Shown one piece after another: positions 16,798 through 25,830 of a DNA stretch of 64,000 nucleotides. The position numbers and the translations under genes are program-made. Source of the DNA: JAZBPO01 sp963691775 (lineage in GTDB: Bacteria > Pseudomonadota > Gammaproteobacteria > Pseudomonadales > Azotimanducaceae); contig OY829369.1 in NCBI GenBank assembly GCA_963691775.1, positions 3,658,001 through 3,722,000 on the forward strand, written 5' to 3'. Each line of letters starts with the position of its first letter. Position 1 is the stretch's first letter. A model generated the notes under the pieces. That model had not been told where the DNA came from. It saw nothing but the letters and a program-made list of their open reading frames with translations, and ran no database searches.

Positions 16798-17308
16798 CTA
16801 GCGTGCTGACGCTTGGCTACAGAGATGCGAGATCAGGTTGTAGCGAACGCCCGCGGTCGTTTCGAGCGCCTCTTGAAGAAGAGATGACGAAAAGATGAGC
16901 GCCGTTTCCGGGGCCAGTCGGTACCCGCGCGGCGAGAATTCCCGGAACACGATTTCGCCCCCCGCATAGTCGTCGTTCAGCGGCATCGACAGAGCGAAGC
17001 GTCGATAGGTAGTCGCGGCCGAGGTGTTGTCACGGTGGCCCATGCTGTGGCCGCTGCGAGGGCCTACGTAGCGCGCGATGTGCAGGTCTTCACGCTGCGC
17101 GACCTGAAACGCGAAGGCCTTCTGGATCAGGGGAACGACGCGTTCGAACAGGCGCTCGTCGAGCAGCGCGCGCGTGCTCGAATCGCGGAGAATCTGATCG
17201 CCCCGGTCCTGCCGATCATGTTCGTAGACCGGGATCCGGTAATCGCCCGCGACCTTGCCGGTGTGTGGCGGACGGACCATGAAAGGCGCCCCGGTCTCGA
17301 AGCTGTCG
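16798..17308 (-). pseudogene. 2OG-Fe(II) oxygenase C-terminal fragment cut by the IS element
   Basis: The remaining reading frame shows the double-stranded beta-helix of prolyl-hydroxylase-like oxygenases: GHRDNTSA (first His and Asp of the iron triad), LNDDYAGGEIVF, and the distal segment SSLLQEALETTAGVRYN. In relatives the distal segment reads SLLHE, so the third iron ligand His is here Gln (CAA). The open frame runs on to an ATG at 17346, but its first 13 codons lie inside the left end of the IS3 element, so that start is acquired. The N-terminal part of the family (often a redoxin-like domain) is missing and not found beyond the IS. Probably non-functional. Confidence 0.7.
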
Positions 17309-17341
17309 ACGAGGGGGTTCTCCCCCGAAATCGCGGACACC
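17309..17341 (+). repeat. IS3 left terminal inverted repeat
   Basis: Contains GGGTTCTCCCCCGA and ends CGGACACC. It aligns with the complement of the right end at 26 of 33 positions; mismatches include the outermost two bases. Confidence 0.75.
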
Positions 17342-17376
17342 TCCATTAAGGCTGATACCGGCCGCGGAGGTGAAGC

Positions 17377-17664
17377 ATGGCGATACGCAGAACTTACAAG
17401 GCGGAAGTCAAGCGCGAGGCCGTAGCGCTGACGAGGTCATCTGGGCAGACAGTGCGCCGGGTGGCAAAGGATCTAGGCATCTATACGACGCTGCCGCAGA
17501 AGTGGCGACGCCAGATCGAGCAGGAAGTTCGCCACGCCTTTCCCGGTGTCGGCAATGCGCGCGACGAGGAAGTCGCCCGCCTGAAGCGTGAGCTCGCGCA
17601 GGTGAAGCGGGAACGAGACTTTTTACGAGACGCGGCGGCGTTCTTCGCGAAAGAGTCGAAGTGA
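17377..17664 (+). CDS. IS3-family transposase OrfA
   Basis: 95 residues: an N-terminal helix-turn-helix (RRTYKAEVKREAVALTRSSG, then VRRVAKDLGI) that binds the element ends, and a C-terminal leucine-zipper-like coil (EEVARLKRELAQVKRERDFL). The length is normal for the family. The stop overlaps the OrfB start in the -1 frame, so OrfAB fusion by frameshifting or coupled translation is expected. Confidence 0.9.
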   Translation: MAIRRTYKAEVKREAVALTRSSGQTVRRVAKDLGIYTTLPQKWRRQIEQEVRHAFPGVGNARDEEVARLKRELAQVKRERDFLRDAAAFFAKESK

Positions 17665-18500
17665 GGTTCGCCGAGATCGACAACTGCCGCGAAACTTATC
17701 CCGTGGAGAGGATGTGCTGCTGCCTTAAGGTCTCGACCAGTGGTTACTACGGTTGGCGGAACTGCCGACCTGGACCACGTGCAGTCGCCAACGCGGCGCT
17801 TCTGGAGGCGATCGAGGCGATTCACGAAGCGAGCGATGAGGTTGAGGGCAGCACGTGGATCTGCCAGGGGTTTCGTTCCGAAGGCCAGACGTGCAGCGTG
17901 AACCGCGTCGCCCGGCTGATGCATATGAATGGGATGCGGGGCAAACCGCAGCTGAAGAAGTGGCATAAGAAGCCTAGCGCTTCCCGTCCTGCTGGGGTGG
18001 AGAACCTTCTGGACAGGGATTTCTCGGCGACGGCACCCAATAAGTGCTCGGTCATCGACATCACGTACATCCGGACCGACGAGGGCTGGTTGTACCTCAG
18101 CATCGTGCTGGATCTGTACAGCGACCTGGTTGTCAGTTGGTCCATGGGCAACCATTAGGATACGGAGCTGCCGATGCGGTCGGTGATGATGGCCCTGGGT
18201 CAGCGAGAGGGCGACGGGCCGACGGTGCTGCATTCGGACCGCGGCAGTCATTTGACGAGTGACGACTATCAGGACTTCCTAAACGACAACGGTCTGGTCT
18301 CATCAATGAGCGCAGTGGGCAGCTGTGCAGACAACGCGGCGGCAGAGGGCTTCTTTGGGCGCCTGAAGCGCGAGCGAGTCAAGCGGCGCCAATACCGAAC
18401 GAGAGCAGAGGCAAAAACGGATGTGTTCGACCACATCGAGTGCGTCCACAATCCGGTTTGGCGGAAGCGGCTGGAGCAATCAGCCGCGCCGTCGACTTAA
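17661..18500 (+). pseudogene. IS3-family transposase OrfB, interrupted by an amber codon
   Basis: Catalytic DDE integrase. The frame from GTG 17661 holds the first Asp (SVIDITYIRT). It then meets TAG at 18156-18158 and continues in the same frame with the second Asp (HSDRGSHL) and the Glu (AAAEGFFGRLKRERV) to a stop at 18500. All three catalytic residues survive but are split by the stop, so only readthrough or later restart (which would lack the first Asp) could give product. The sequence is otherwise full length. Confidence 0.85.
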
Positions 18501-18505
18501 ATCAG

Positions 18506-18538
18506 GGTGTCCGGGGAATCGGGGGAGAACCCGCTCCA
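18506..18538 (-). repeat. IS3 right terminal inverted repeat
   Basis: Starts GGTGTCCGGGGAATC on the plus strand and ends CTCCA; its complement shares the 14-base block GGGTTCTCCCCCGA with the left end. Confidence 0.75.
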
Positions 18539-18568
18539 CCGCAGACCTGACTGGGGGGGCAGGTATTT

Positions 18569-19993
18569 ATGGAAGCTGGTCTCAAGGCGCCGCTGTCGAC
18601 ACAGCTGTTCTATGGTTTTGGTTCGATTTCGGTCGGTATCAAGAACAATCTGCTCGCTACCTATCTGCTCATCTACTACAACCAGGTGCTTGGCCTCGAC
18701 GCCAGCGTTGCGGCTATCGCGATGTCCCTTGCGCTTCTCGTGGACGCATTTTCAGATCCGCTGGTAGGCGTCTGGTCCGATCGCGTTCGCAGCCGCTGGG
18801 GCCGTCGCCATCCGTTCATGTATGCGGCGATCGTCCCGTTTGCACTGTCGTACTACCTGTTGCTGAGCGATCCGGGCGCGGTCACTGACAGTGAGCTGTT
18901 CACCCGCTTACTCGTGCTGCTGGTCGTGCTGCGTCTTTCCATGACTTTCTACGAAGTGCCTCGCGGCGCCCTCGCTCCGGAGCTCTCAAAAGACTATGAC
19001 CAGCGTAATGCGCTGTCAGCCTGGTCCATGGCGTTTGGCTGGCTAGGTGGCGCAGGCATCGCTTTTGCGGCGAACGCATTATTCCTTGACAGCTTTGTCG
19101 ATCGCAGCGGCTACCAGACGCTCGCTTTCTGGGGCGGCCTGGGCATCTTCATCGGCGGGGTTGTGTCATGCCTCGGGACGCACCGGAACATCGCCAGCCT
19201 TCATCAGCCCGAACCGCGCTCCTTCCATTACCGAGACTTTCTCCGTGAGGCATTGGAAACGCTGGCGAACCGGTCCTGGCTTGTCCTCTTCGCGGCAGGC
19301 TGCATCTATGCGCTGCTCGTTGGCCTGGAGCAGGGCGTGGGGACCTACTACAACGAGTATCTCTGGCAGTGGAAACCGGAGACGATCGCGCTTTTTTCGC
19401 TCGGCAGCTTCTTTGCGGTGATCTGTTCTGTTTCGCTGGCGCCTCTCATCGCGCGGGGGCGGTCGAAAAAGCGGATTGCGATAGGCATTTTCATGTTCAC
19501 GATACTGGTCGGCCCGCTCCCGGTAGGCCTGCGACTGCTCGAGCTCAGCTTTGGCATTCCCTTGTCTCCGGCGAATGGCTCTGATCTGCTCTGGTGGTTA
19601 CTGCTTTTGCATGGATCGATCATGGCGGCGCTGGGCGCGCTGGGATTCGTCTTTATCGGTTCCATGAGCATGGAGATCGTGGAACAGGTGCAGACGCGAA
19701 CGGGGCGGCGCGAGGAGGGTTTGCTTGGAACGGTGAACTCTTTCGTGCACAAGCTCATTGGCGCCGGCGGTGTACTGCTCTCGGGAATCATCATCTCAAC
19801 TTCGGGCTTCGATGCACCAAACGTGACGCAGGACGCGCTCTATGGCGGCGAGGTGATCGTGCGCTTTGCCTGGACGCACGTCGTCATTGGTCTGGTGCTG
19901 CCGATCTGCTCGACGCTTCTGATCGCCGCTTACGATATTGACCGCAAGCAGCATCGCGAGAACCTGAACGCGCTGGGTTACCAAAAGGTCTGA
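18569..19993 (+). CDS. GPH-family sugar:cation symporter (MFS)
   Basis: 474 residues with about 12 transmembrane helices. The melibiose-carrier-type cytoplasmic motif is present: DAFSDPLVGVWSDRVRSRWG followed by RRHPFM, plus the PRGALAPELSKDYDQRNAL block. GPH carriers import sugars or related compounds with Na+ or H+; the substrate is not readable here. The ATG at 18569 follows a G-rich ribosome site (GGGGGGGCAGG). Only 30 bases separate the start from the IS3 end, so the original upstream region appears replaced and the promoter may lie in the IS. No sugar-degrading enzyme is adjacent. Confidence 0.85.
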   Translation: MEAGLKAPLSTQLFYGFGSISVGIKNNLLATYLLIYYNQVLGLDASVAAIAMSLALLVDAFSDPLVGVWSDRVRSRWGRRHPFMYAAIVPFALSYYLLLSDPGAVTDSELFTRLLVLLVVLRLSMTFYEVPRGALAPELSKDYDQRNALSAWSMAFGWLGGAGIAFAANALFLDSFVDRSGYQTLAFWGGLGIFIGGVVSCLGTHRNIASLHQPEPRSFHYRDFLREALETLANRSWLVLFAAGCIYALLVGLEQGVGTYYNEYLWQWKPETIALFSLGSFFAVICSVSLAPLIARGRSKKRIAIGIFMFTILVGPLPVGLRLLELSFGIPLSPANGSDLLWWLLLLHGSIMAALGALGFVFIGSMSMEIVEQVQTRTGRREEGLLGTVNSFVHKLIGAGGVLLSGIIISTSGFDAPNVTQDALYGGEVIVRFAWTHVVIGLVLPICSTLLIAAYDIDRKQHRENLNALGYQKV

Positions 19994-20388
19994 CGCCGCG
20001 TGGGGGGCGCCTGACGCTGCGGTCGCGCCAGCGTGGCTGTTGGTGTGCCGTCTCTGACTGCGCTCTGCGGTTCGGCGTCATTCAGCTTTCTGCTGGCGCC
20101 ATCCCCTGATGAAATTCCTGCGCGGAGTCGGCGGTCGCGACCATGGCCGCTATCGCATCCGGGTGTATATCCCCACCACGCGATGGTGTTCCGCCTCATG
20201 TGCAGAGAGGGCTGGACGCCAGCACACGGCGATTGCATTAATCCGAGCAGACTGGGGGACAAAAGGTAGACACAGGCCGGACATAGCCTCGCTTTTCCCG
20301 GACAAAAATCTGACAAAGTGCTTGAAACTGCGTTCAAGCACTGTTCAACTCGGGGACCGAATTCGGCAGGAGCGGGGTACTTCGCCGG
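19994..20388. other. Leader region upstream of the propionyl-CoA synthase operon
   Basis: 395 bases with no convincing gene. The only clear structure is the inverted repeat at 20317-20342, listed separately. It presumably holds the promoter of the pcs-mcr operon, but no confident -35/-10 pair was found. Confidence 0.5.
20317..20342. promoter_or_regulatory. Perfect 10-bp inverted repeat, candidate operator of pcs-mcr
   Basis: AGTGCTTGAA (20317-20326) and TTCAAGCACT (20333-20342) are exact complements around a 6-base spacer, ending 46 bases before the propionyl-CoA synthase ATG. A further partial half-site, GTTCAAC, follows directly. The size and symmetry suit a TetR- or FadR-like dimer; a 5' UTR hairpin is the alternative. 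Confidence 0.55.
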
Positions 20389-23300
20389 ATGAATGCCCAA
20401 AAAAACGCTGCCCTTTGGGGCCCTCTCAATGACGCCGGGGCAGAACGCGGCACACGCGCGCGCACCCTCAGTGAGCTCGGCGACTACCACGGCGAAATCG
20501 CCTCGAGCGAACTTCATTGGTTCGATCAGGGGAGGTGGGTGCGTCGTGATCCAGCGAGCGGCCATTGGTCAGCGGTTGATGCCCGGTCAGGCGAGGCAGG
20601 CGCTGACATCGGCGCCGCGAGTGAGTGGCGTCCCTGGCAGCAGGCGCTCGATAGCGCTGACGCACCGTTCTATCGCTGGTTTGTGGGCGCGACAACCAAC
20701 GCCTGTTTCAACGAAGTGGATCGGCATGTACTGGCGGGTAACGGCGCGAGAGCTGCATTCATTTTCGAAGGCGACCGCTGGGATCCTTCACGGAATGACG
20801 GCCGGGGCGGCCCGGTTCATCAACAGACGATCAGCTACCGGGAATTGCTTGTTCAGACAGCCCTGCGCGCACAGGTGCTTGCAGACCTTGGGCTCGGGAA
20901 GGGTGACCGTGTTGCCTTCAATCTCCCCAACATTCCCGAACAGTTGTTCTACACGGAAGCCGCCAAGCGCCTTGGCATCATCTACACCCCGGTTTTCGGG
21001 GGCTTTTCAGCGAAGACACTCTCCGACCGCATCTACGACGCGGGTGCTCGCGTTGTCGTCACTGCGGACGGCGGCTATCGCAACGCCGAAGTCGTTCCCT
21101 ACAAGGAAGCCTATACCGACCAGGCGCTCGACAATTACGTTCCGCGTACGACGGCCCTCGCAGCTCTCTCAGAAACGCTTGCCGACTTCGATCTGGGTGC
21201 GATCGGGGAAGCGCTTGAGCAATCCGTGGGTGCCGCGCTTGCCGGTGAAATCACGCTCGAGCGCAGTGACGTCATGCGCGAGCTTGGCCGTGCGCTTGAG
21301 AACGCCCATGCGCTCGCCCCTGAGCGCAAGGCCGAAATCCGCACAAGCGTCGCTCGTAGCCTTGCCGCCGTGCAGCACATCGTCGAACGGGTGGTCGTCG
21401 TGCGCTATACCGGCCAGGACATCGTCGAGCAGGGCCGGGATCGCTGGTCCGTGGATTGCGTCGATGCGGCGCTGCCCAGGGTTCTTGCAGCGGCACGATC
21501 AGCGGGCCTCGATGTCGCCGATCGGGACGCGCTGGAAGGCCTTGCTGACCTTGATCTTTGGCGCGCGCTGAATGCAGCGCAACCGGCGCTGCCCGTAGAG
21601 GCCGACTGGCCCCTCTTCATTATTTACACCTCGGGTTCCACCGGTAAACCGAAAGGCGTTGTCCACACGCACGGGGGCTGGCTTTCGGGGATTGCTCACA
21701 CGATGCGAGTCGTCTTCGGCGTTGCAGAAGACGACCGTCTGTATGTCATTGCCGATCCGGGGTGGATCACCGGGCAGGCGTATCTGATCGCGGCGCCGCT
21801 CGCGGTCGGTATCACCTCGATTGTCGCCGAAGGCTCACCGCTCTTTCCCCATGCGGGACGTTTCTCGTCGATCATCGAGCGGCACGGCGCAACGCTGTTC
21901 AAGGCCGGATCGACCTTCCTGAAGGCGGTGATGACCGACCCGGCCGGTATAGAAGATATGCGAGGTCACGACACATCCGGGCTAAAGGTGGGCACCTTTT
22001 GCGCGGAGCCCGTTTCGCCTGCGGTTCAGCAGTTCGCGATGGACTCCGTTTGCCCGCATTACGTGAATTCGTACTGGGCCACTGAACATGGGGGCATCGT
22101 CTTTTCCTGCCCCTTCGGCGGGATCAAGGATCTTGCGCCGGACGCGAAGACCTGGCCGCTGCCCTGGATTGATGCTGAGGTGAGGGTCGTCACCGAAAGC
22201 GACGCCTCTGGTCGTGCCACGGCGTGGCGAACGGCGGAGCCAGGAGAGAAAGGCGAGCTTGTCATCATGCAGCCCTGGCCCTATCTGGCGCGAACGATCT
22301 GGGGCGACGCTGACCGCCTTGGCGATCCCGCCTGGCGCGGGGATCTAGAGCGTTTCCGAGCGGTCTACTTTGATCGCTGGCAAGGCGAGCTTGCCTATAC
22401 GCAAGGCGACTACGCACGTCGCCATGACGATGAAGCCGTCACGCTGCATGGTCGCTCCGACGACGTCATCAATGTATCCGGACATCGCGTCGGGACGGAG
22501 GAGATCGAGGGCGCGATCCTTCGTGACAAGACGCTGCGCAAGGACTCCCCTCTTGGCAACGTAGTCGTTGTTGGGGCGCCGCACGACGAAAAAGGCGAGA
22601 CGCCTGTTGCTTTCCTCATTGCCGCGCCTGGCCAAAAGCTTGCGGATGACGACCTGGCGCGTCTGACCCAGCTCGTACGCAGCGAGAAGGGCGCAACCGC
22701 TGTGCCATCTGATTTCCTGGTCGTTTCGGCCTTTCCGGAGACCCGTTCCGGGAAGTACATGCGGCGCACGCTCCGGGCCATTTTGCTGGGCGAGGCGCTC
22801 GGAGATCTGTCCACGCTGCGCAATCCGGAAGTCGTGGCTGAAATCGTCGCCGTCGTAGAGGCCTGGAAAGCGCATGGGGCCCTCGCCGCCGCCCGTGACA
22901 TCGTTCAGAGCCACCGTTATCTCCGCGTAGAGAATCATCGCGTTGCGAACGGTCAGACGATTGCCCTTTTGACCATCGACGCGCCCCCGGTGAACTCGCT
23001 CAACGAGCGTTCTCTGGACGAGCTCGGCACGGTTCTGCAGCACCTGGCGACGCGCGAGGACACCGCTGCGGTGGTGATTACCGGAGCGCGCAACGCATTC
23101 GTCGCTGGCGCCGATGTAAAGGAGCTGATGGAAATCGGCGAAGCCGGCGACCTCGACAGCGCGCAAACGCCGCCCAACGCCGCCCACGCCGCTTTCTCCC
23201 TTCTCGAGAATCTGGGCAAGCCGGTCATCGCGGCGGTGAACGGTCCGGCGCTTGGTGGCGGGAGCGAGCTCGTGCTGGCCTGCGCGTACGTCATTGCCGA

Positions 23301-25830
23301 CCGCGGTGCGCGCTTCGGTCAGCCGGAGATCAATCTGAATCTGCTCCCTGGCTATGGCGGCACTCAGAGAATGCCCCGGCGCCTGCTCGCAGCGCGTGGC
23401 GCCGATGGGCTTGTCGACGCCATCCGTCTCATCGTGTCGGGCCGAGCCATCGGTTCCGAGGAAGCGATGGCGATCGGACTCGTCGACGAGGTCGTAGGCG
23501 ACGATGGCCGCGGCCCGGTGGAACGGGCGATGGCCGTTGCCCGCGGGTGGATCGAAGGCGAGGGTCCCCTCGGCGCGTGCATGGCCGCTCGCGAGGGCTA
23601 TCTCGCGGAGCGAGAGTCCGCGTACGTATTCGATGATGCTGTGCTCGAGCACCCCAAGATCGCTCCGGCGCTGGCTCAGCTTGAGCGCAGCGGACGCGCC
23701 AAGTCTCTGGAGCGGGTGCTCGAGGCGCTCCGCACCGGCGCCGCCGAGGGGCAGCAGGCGGGCCTTGCCCGCGAAGCCCGTCTCTTCGCTGAGGCCGTCT
23801 GCGACGCCGAAGGCGGTCCCTTTGGCATTCGCGCCTTCCTGGAGAAGCGCAGCGCGCCTCTGCCGCTCGTGCACGCAGAGGTCGCGCCGGATGCGGACGC
23901 TGATACGCGTGCCCGGCTTGAAGCGTCGGGTGAGCTGCTGCCGCTCGATGCAGCCTTCTATCCGGGCGTGACGCCCGTTCCCCGCTATCAATACGGCATG
24001 GGCGTGCGCAAGGACGCGGAAACGGGCCTGCCGCTGCATGCCGATCCGATTGATTCGGAGACGCTGCTGGTCTTCGAAACGCCGGACCCTGGCCCGAACG
24101 AAGCGCTCGTCTACATGCTTGCCTCCGAGGTCAACTACAACGACATCTGGGCGCTGACGGGCATTCCCGTATCGCCCTTCGACAATCGCGATGCCGACCT
24201 GCAAATCACGGGCTCCGGCGGCGTAGGCCTGATAGCTCGCCTTGGCAGCGAACTGGTCCGCGAGGGACGTCTTGCGGTCGGCCAGATGGTCACGCTCTAT
24301 TCAGGACAGAGCGAACTACTGTCGCCCGATGCTGGCCTCGATCCGATGGCGGCGGATTTCCATATCCAGGGTTATGAGATCAACGACGGCAGTCACGCCC
24401 AGTTTCTCGCGGTACAGGGCCCGCAGTGCCATCCGAAGCTGGCAGGTCAGACCATCGAAGAGGCCGGTTCCTACGCGCTGACTTTCGGAACCATCCACCG
24501 TGCGCTTTTCCGGACGCTCGACGTCCTCCCCAATCGCCGTCTCTTCGTCGAGGGCGCGGCAACCGGTACGGGCCTTGAATGTCTACGCAGCGCCCGCTCC
24601 GCGGGTCTCGGCGTCGTTGGCATGGTGTCGAACGAGGCGCGCGCCGAACGCGTGCGCCAGTTTGGCGGCGCAGCGGTCAGTCGCAAGGATGACCGGTGGG
24701 CCGACATTTTCACGCCGGTACCTGACGACCCGAGCGAGTGGGACGCATGGGAGCGGGCTGGCGACGCCTTCGTCGAGGAGGTGAATACCCAAGGCGGTGG
24801 GCCTATCGACTATGTCGTCAGCCACGCTGGCGAGAGTGCTTTCGGACGGTCTTTTCAGACGCTCGGCGAGGGCGGCGTGCTGACCTTCTTCGGCGCTTCT
24901 TCGGGCTATCGCTTTTCGTTCATGGGCAAGGCTGGCGCTCGACCCGCCGCTGACGTGCTGGCACGCGCGGGCCTCCGCGCGGGGCGCGCGCTGCTCGTCA
25001 TCTACGGGCCCGGGGCCGAGGACGGCATCGTTGACCCTGCTGCGATCGAAGCTGTCGAGGTCGGGTGTAGCATGGGCGCGCGCGTTGCCGTGCTGGCAGA
25101 CACGATCAGTCAGCGCGAGTTTGTGACGTCGCTTGGATTTGGCGCGAGCTTCTGCGGCGTCGTCAGCGTCGAAGAAATCGGTCGCCGTCTTGGCGAGGAC
25201 TTCGACCCGCCTGGTCCCTTCATGGCGCTGCCGGATCCCTTCACGGCGTCGGCCGACTTCAAGGAGGCGGTACGCACTTTCTCCGATCGGACGCTCAAAC
25301 CGATCGGTTCGGCCATCGCGCCGCTGCTGCGCACACCCTTCGACCGCCGCGGCCTGCCTGACGTGATCTTCGAGCGCCCGCAGCGTGACGGTCTTGGCCT
25401 CGCAACGTCGCTGGTCAAACCGAATCTTGGCGTCGTCTGCTATGCGGAAGACCTGAGCGGTCGACGGCTTTCCTTCTACGCGCCGCAGGTTTGGATGCGT
25501 CAGCGCCGCATTCTAATGCCAACGGCTGAAATACGCGGTACGCACCTGAATACCTCGCGTGAATTCGTTGAGGTCCAGGAGCGCATTTCTGCGGGCATGA
25601 TCGACGTTGTTGCGCCTACGCCAGTGCCGCTGGAGCAAATCGCCGAGGCCCATCAGGCGATGTGGGAAAACCGCCACGCCGGCGCCAGCTACGTCGCGAC
25701 CCACGGCCTCCCCCGGGCGGGGTTGAAGACGCGTGATGAACTCTACAGAGCCTGGGCGATCCGCGACGCGCAAGCGCGCGGCGAAGACTTCACGTCAGTG
25801 GACACGGGATCAGCGGGGACACTCCGATGA
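20389..25830 (+). CDS. pcs: Propionyl-CoA synthase, trifunctional
   Basis: 1813 residues, close to the 1822 of the Chloroflexus enzyme. It converts 3-hydroxypropionate, CoA, ATP and NADPH to propionyl-CoA. Three domains are visible. (1) An acyl-CoA synthetase has YTSGSTGKPKGV near 411-424, GRSDDVINVSGHRVGTEEIE near 688 and the catalytic Lys in RSGKYMRRTLR near 788. (2) An enoyl-CoA hydratase (about 860-1170) has GARNAFVAGADVKEL and the oxyanion-hole loop NGPALGGGSE. (3) A crotonyl-CoA-reductase-like acryloyl-CoA reductase (about 1205-1813) has the nucleotide-binding FVEGAATGTGLE near 1388. The ATG at 20389 is preceded by AGGAG and GGGG. The stop overlaps the malonyl-CoA reductase start by 4 bases. 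Confidence 0.93.
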   Translation: MNAQKNAALWGPLNDAGAERGTRARTLSELGDYHGEIASSELHWFDQGRWVRRDPASGHWSAVDARSGEAGADIGAASEWRPWQQALDSADAPFYRWFVGATTNACFNEVDRHVLAGNGARAAFIFEGDRWDPSRNDGRGGPVHQQTISYRELLVQTALRAQVLADLGLGKGDRVAFNLPNIPEQLFYTEAAKRLGIIYTPVFGGFSAKTLSDRIYDAGARVVVTADGGYRNAEVVPYKEAYTDQALDNYVPRTTALAALSETLADFDLGAIGEALEQSVGAALAGEITLERSDVMRELGRALENAHALAPERKAEIRTSVARSLAAVQHIVERVVVVRYTGQDIVEQGRDRWSVDCVDAALPRVLAAARSAGLDVADRDALEGLADLDLWRALNAAQPALPVEADWPLFIIYTSGSTGKPKGVVHTHGGWLSGIAHTMRVVFGVAEDDRLYVIADPGWITGQAYLIAAPLAVGITSIVAEGSPLFPHAGRFSSIIERHGATLFKAGSTFLKAVMTDPAGIEDMRGHDTSGLKVGTFCAEPVSPAVQQFAMDSVCPHYVNSYWATEHGGIVFSCPFGGIKDLAPDAKTWPLPWIDAEVRVVTESDASGRATAWRTAEPGEKGELVIMQPWPYLARTIWGDADRLGDPAWRGDLERFRAVYFDRWQGELAYTQGDYARRHDDEAVTLHGRSDDVINVSGHRVGTEEIEGAILRDKTLRKDSPLGNVVVVGAPHDEKGETPVAFLIAAPGQKLADDDLARLTQLVRSEKGATAVPSDFLVVSAFPETRSGKYMRRTLRAILLGEALGDLSTLRNPEVVAEIVAVVEAWKAHGALAAARDIVQSHRYLRVENHRVANGQTIALLTIDAPPVNSLNERSLDELGTVLQHLATREDTAAVVITGARNAFVAGADVKELMEIGEAGDLDSAQTPPNAAHAAFSLLENLGKPVIAAVNGPALGGGSELVLACAYVIADRGARFGQPEINLNLLPGYGGTQRMPRRLLAARGADGLVDAIRLIVSGRAIGSEEAMAIGLVDEVVGDDGRGPVERAMAVARGWIEGEGPLGACMAAREGYLAERESAYVFDDAVLEHPKIAPALAQLERSGRAKSLERVLEALRTGAAEGQQAGLAREARLFAEAVCDAEGGPFGIRAFLEKRSAPLPLVHAEVAPDADADTRARLEASGELLPLDAAFYPGVTPVPRYQYGMGVRKDAETGLPLHADPIDSETLLVFETPDPGPNEALVYMLASEVNYNDIWALTGIPVSPFDNRDADLQITGSGGVGLIARLGSELVREGRLAVGQMVTLYSGQSELLSPDAGLDPMAADFHIQGYEINDGSHAQFLAVQGPQCHPKLAGQTIEEAGSYALTFGTIHRALFRTLDVLPNRRLFVEGAATGTGLECLRSARSAGLGVVGMVSNEARAERVRQFGGAAVSRKDDRWADIFTPVPDDPSEWDAWERAGDAFVEEVNTQGGGPIDYVVSHAGESAFGRSFQTLGEGGVLTFFGASSGYRFSFMGKAGARPAADVLARAGLRAGRALLVIYGPGAEDGIVDPAAIEAVEVGCSMGARVAVLADTISQREFVTSLGFGASFCGVVSVEEIGRRLGEDFDPPGPFMALPDPFTASADFKEAVRTFSDRTLKPIGSAIAPLLRTPFDRRGLPDVIFERPQRDGLGLATSLVKPNLGVVCYAEDLSGRRLSFYAPQVWMRQRRILMPTAEIRGTHLNTSREFVEVQERISAGMIDVVAPTPVPLEQIAEAHQAMWENRHAGASYVATHGLPRAGLKTRDELYRAWAIRDAQARGEDFTSVDTGSAGTLR

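Larger units (their letters stand above)
17309..18538 (+). mobile_element. IS3-family insertion sequence (decayed)
   Basis: About 1.23 kb element with OrfA and OrfB in the usual overlapping, -1 shifted frames, bounded by imperfect 33-bp terminal inverted repeats (26 of 33 matches). The right end finishes in CTCCA, so its complement starts TGGAG, close to the usual TG...CA ends; the left end has drifted. No target-site duplication is evident. OrfB carries an amber stop, so the copy is probably immobile by itself. The left end lies in an oxygenase gene and the right end is 30 bases before the symporter start. Confidence 0.8.

Noticed and set aside
18420..18500. A frameshift at the C-terminus of IS3 OrfB
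   Set aside because: The last residues differ from some IS3 subgroups, but other members end in a similar NPxxR-type sequence, so the amber codon is the only clear lesion.
22345..24204. A 619-codon open frame on the minus strand inside propionyl-CoA synthase
   Set aside because: It is antisense to well-conserved Pcs coding sequence, has no family features or ribosome site, and arises from high GC codon bias.
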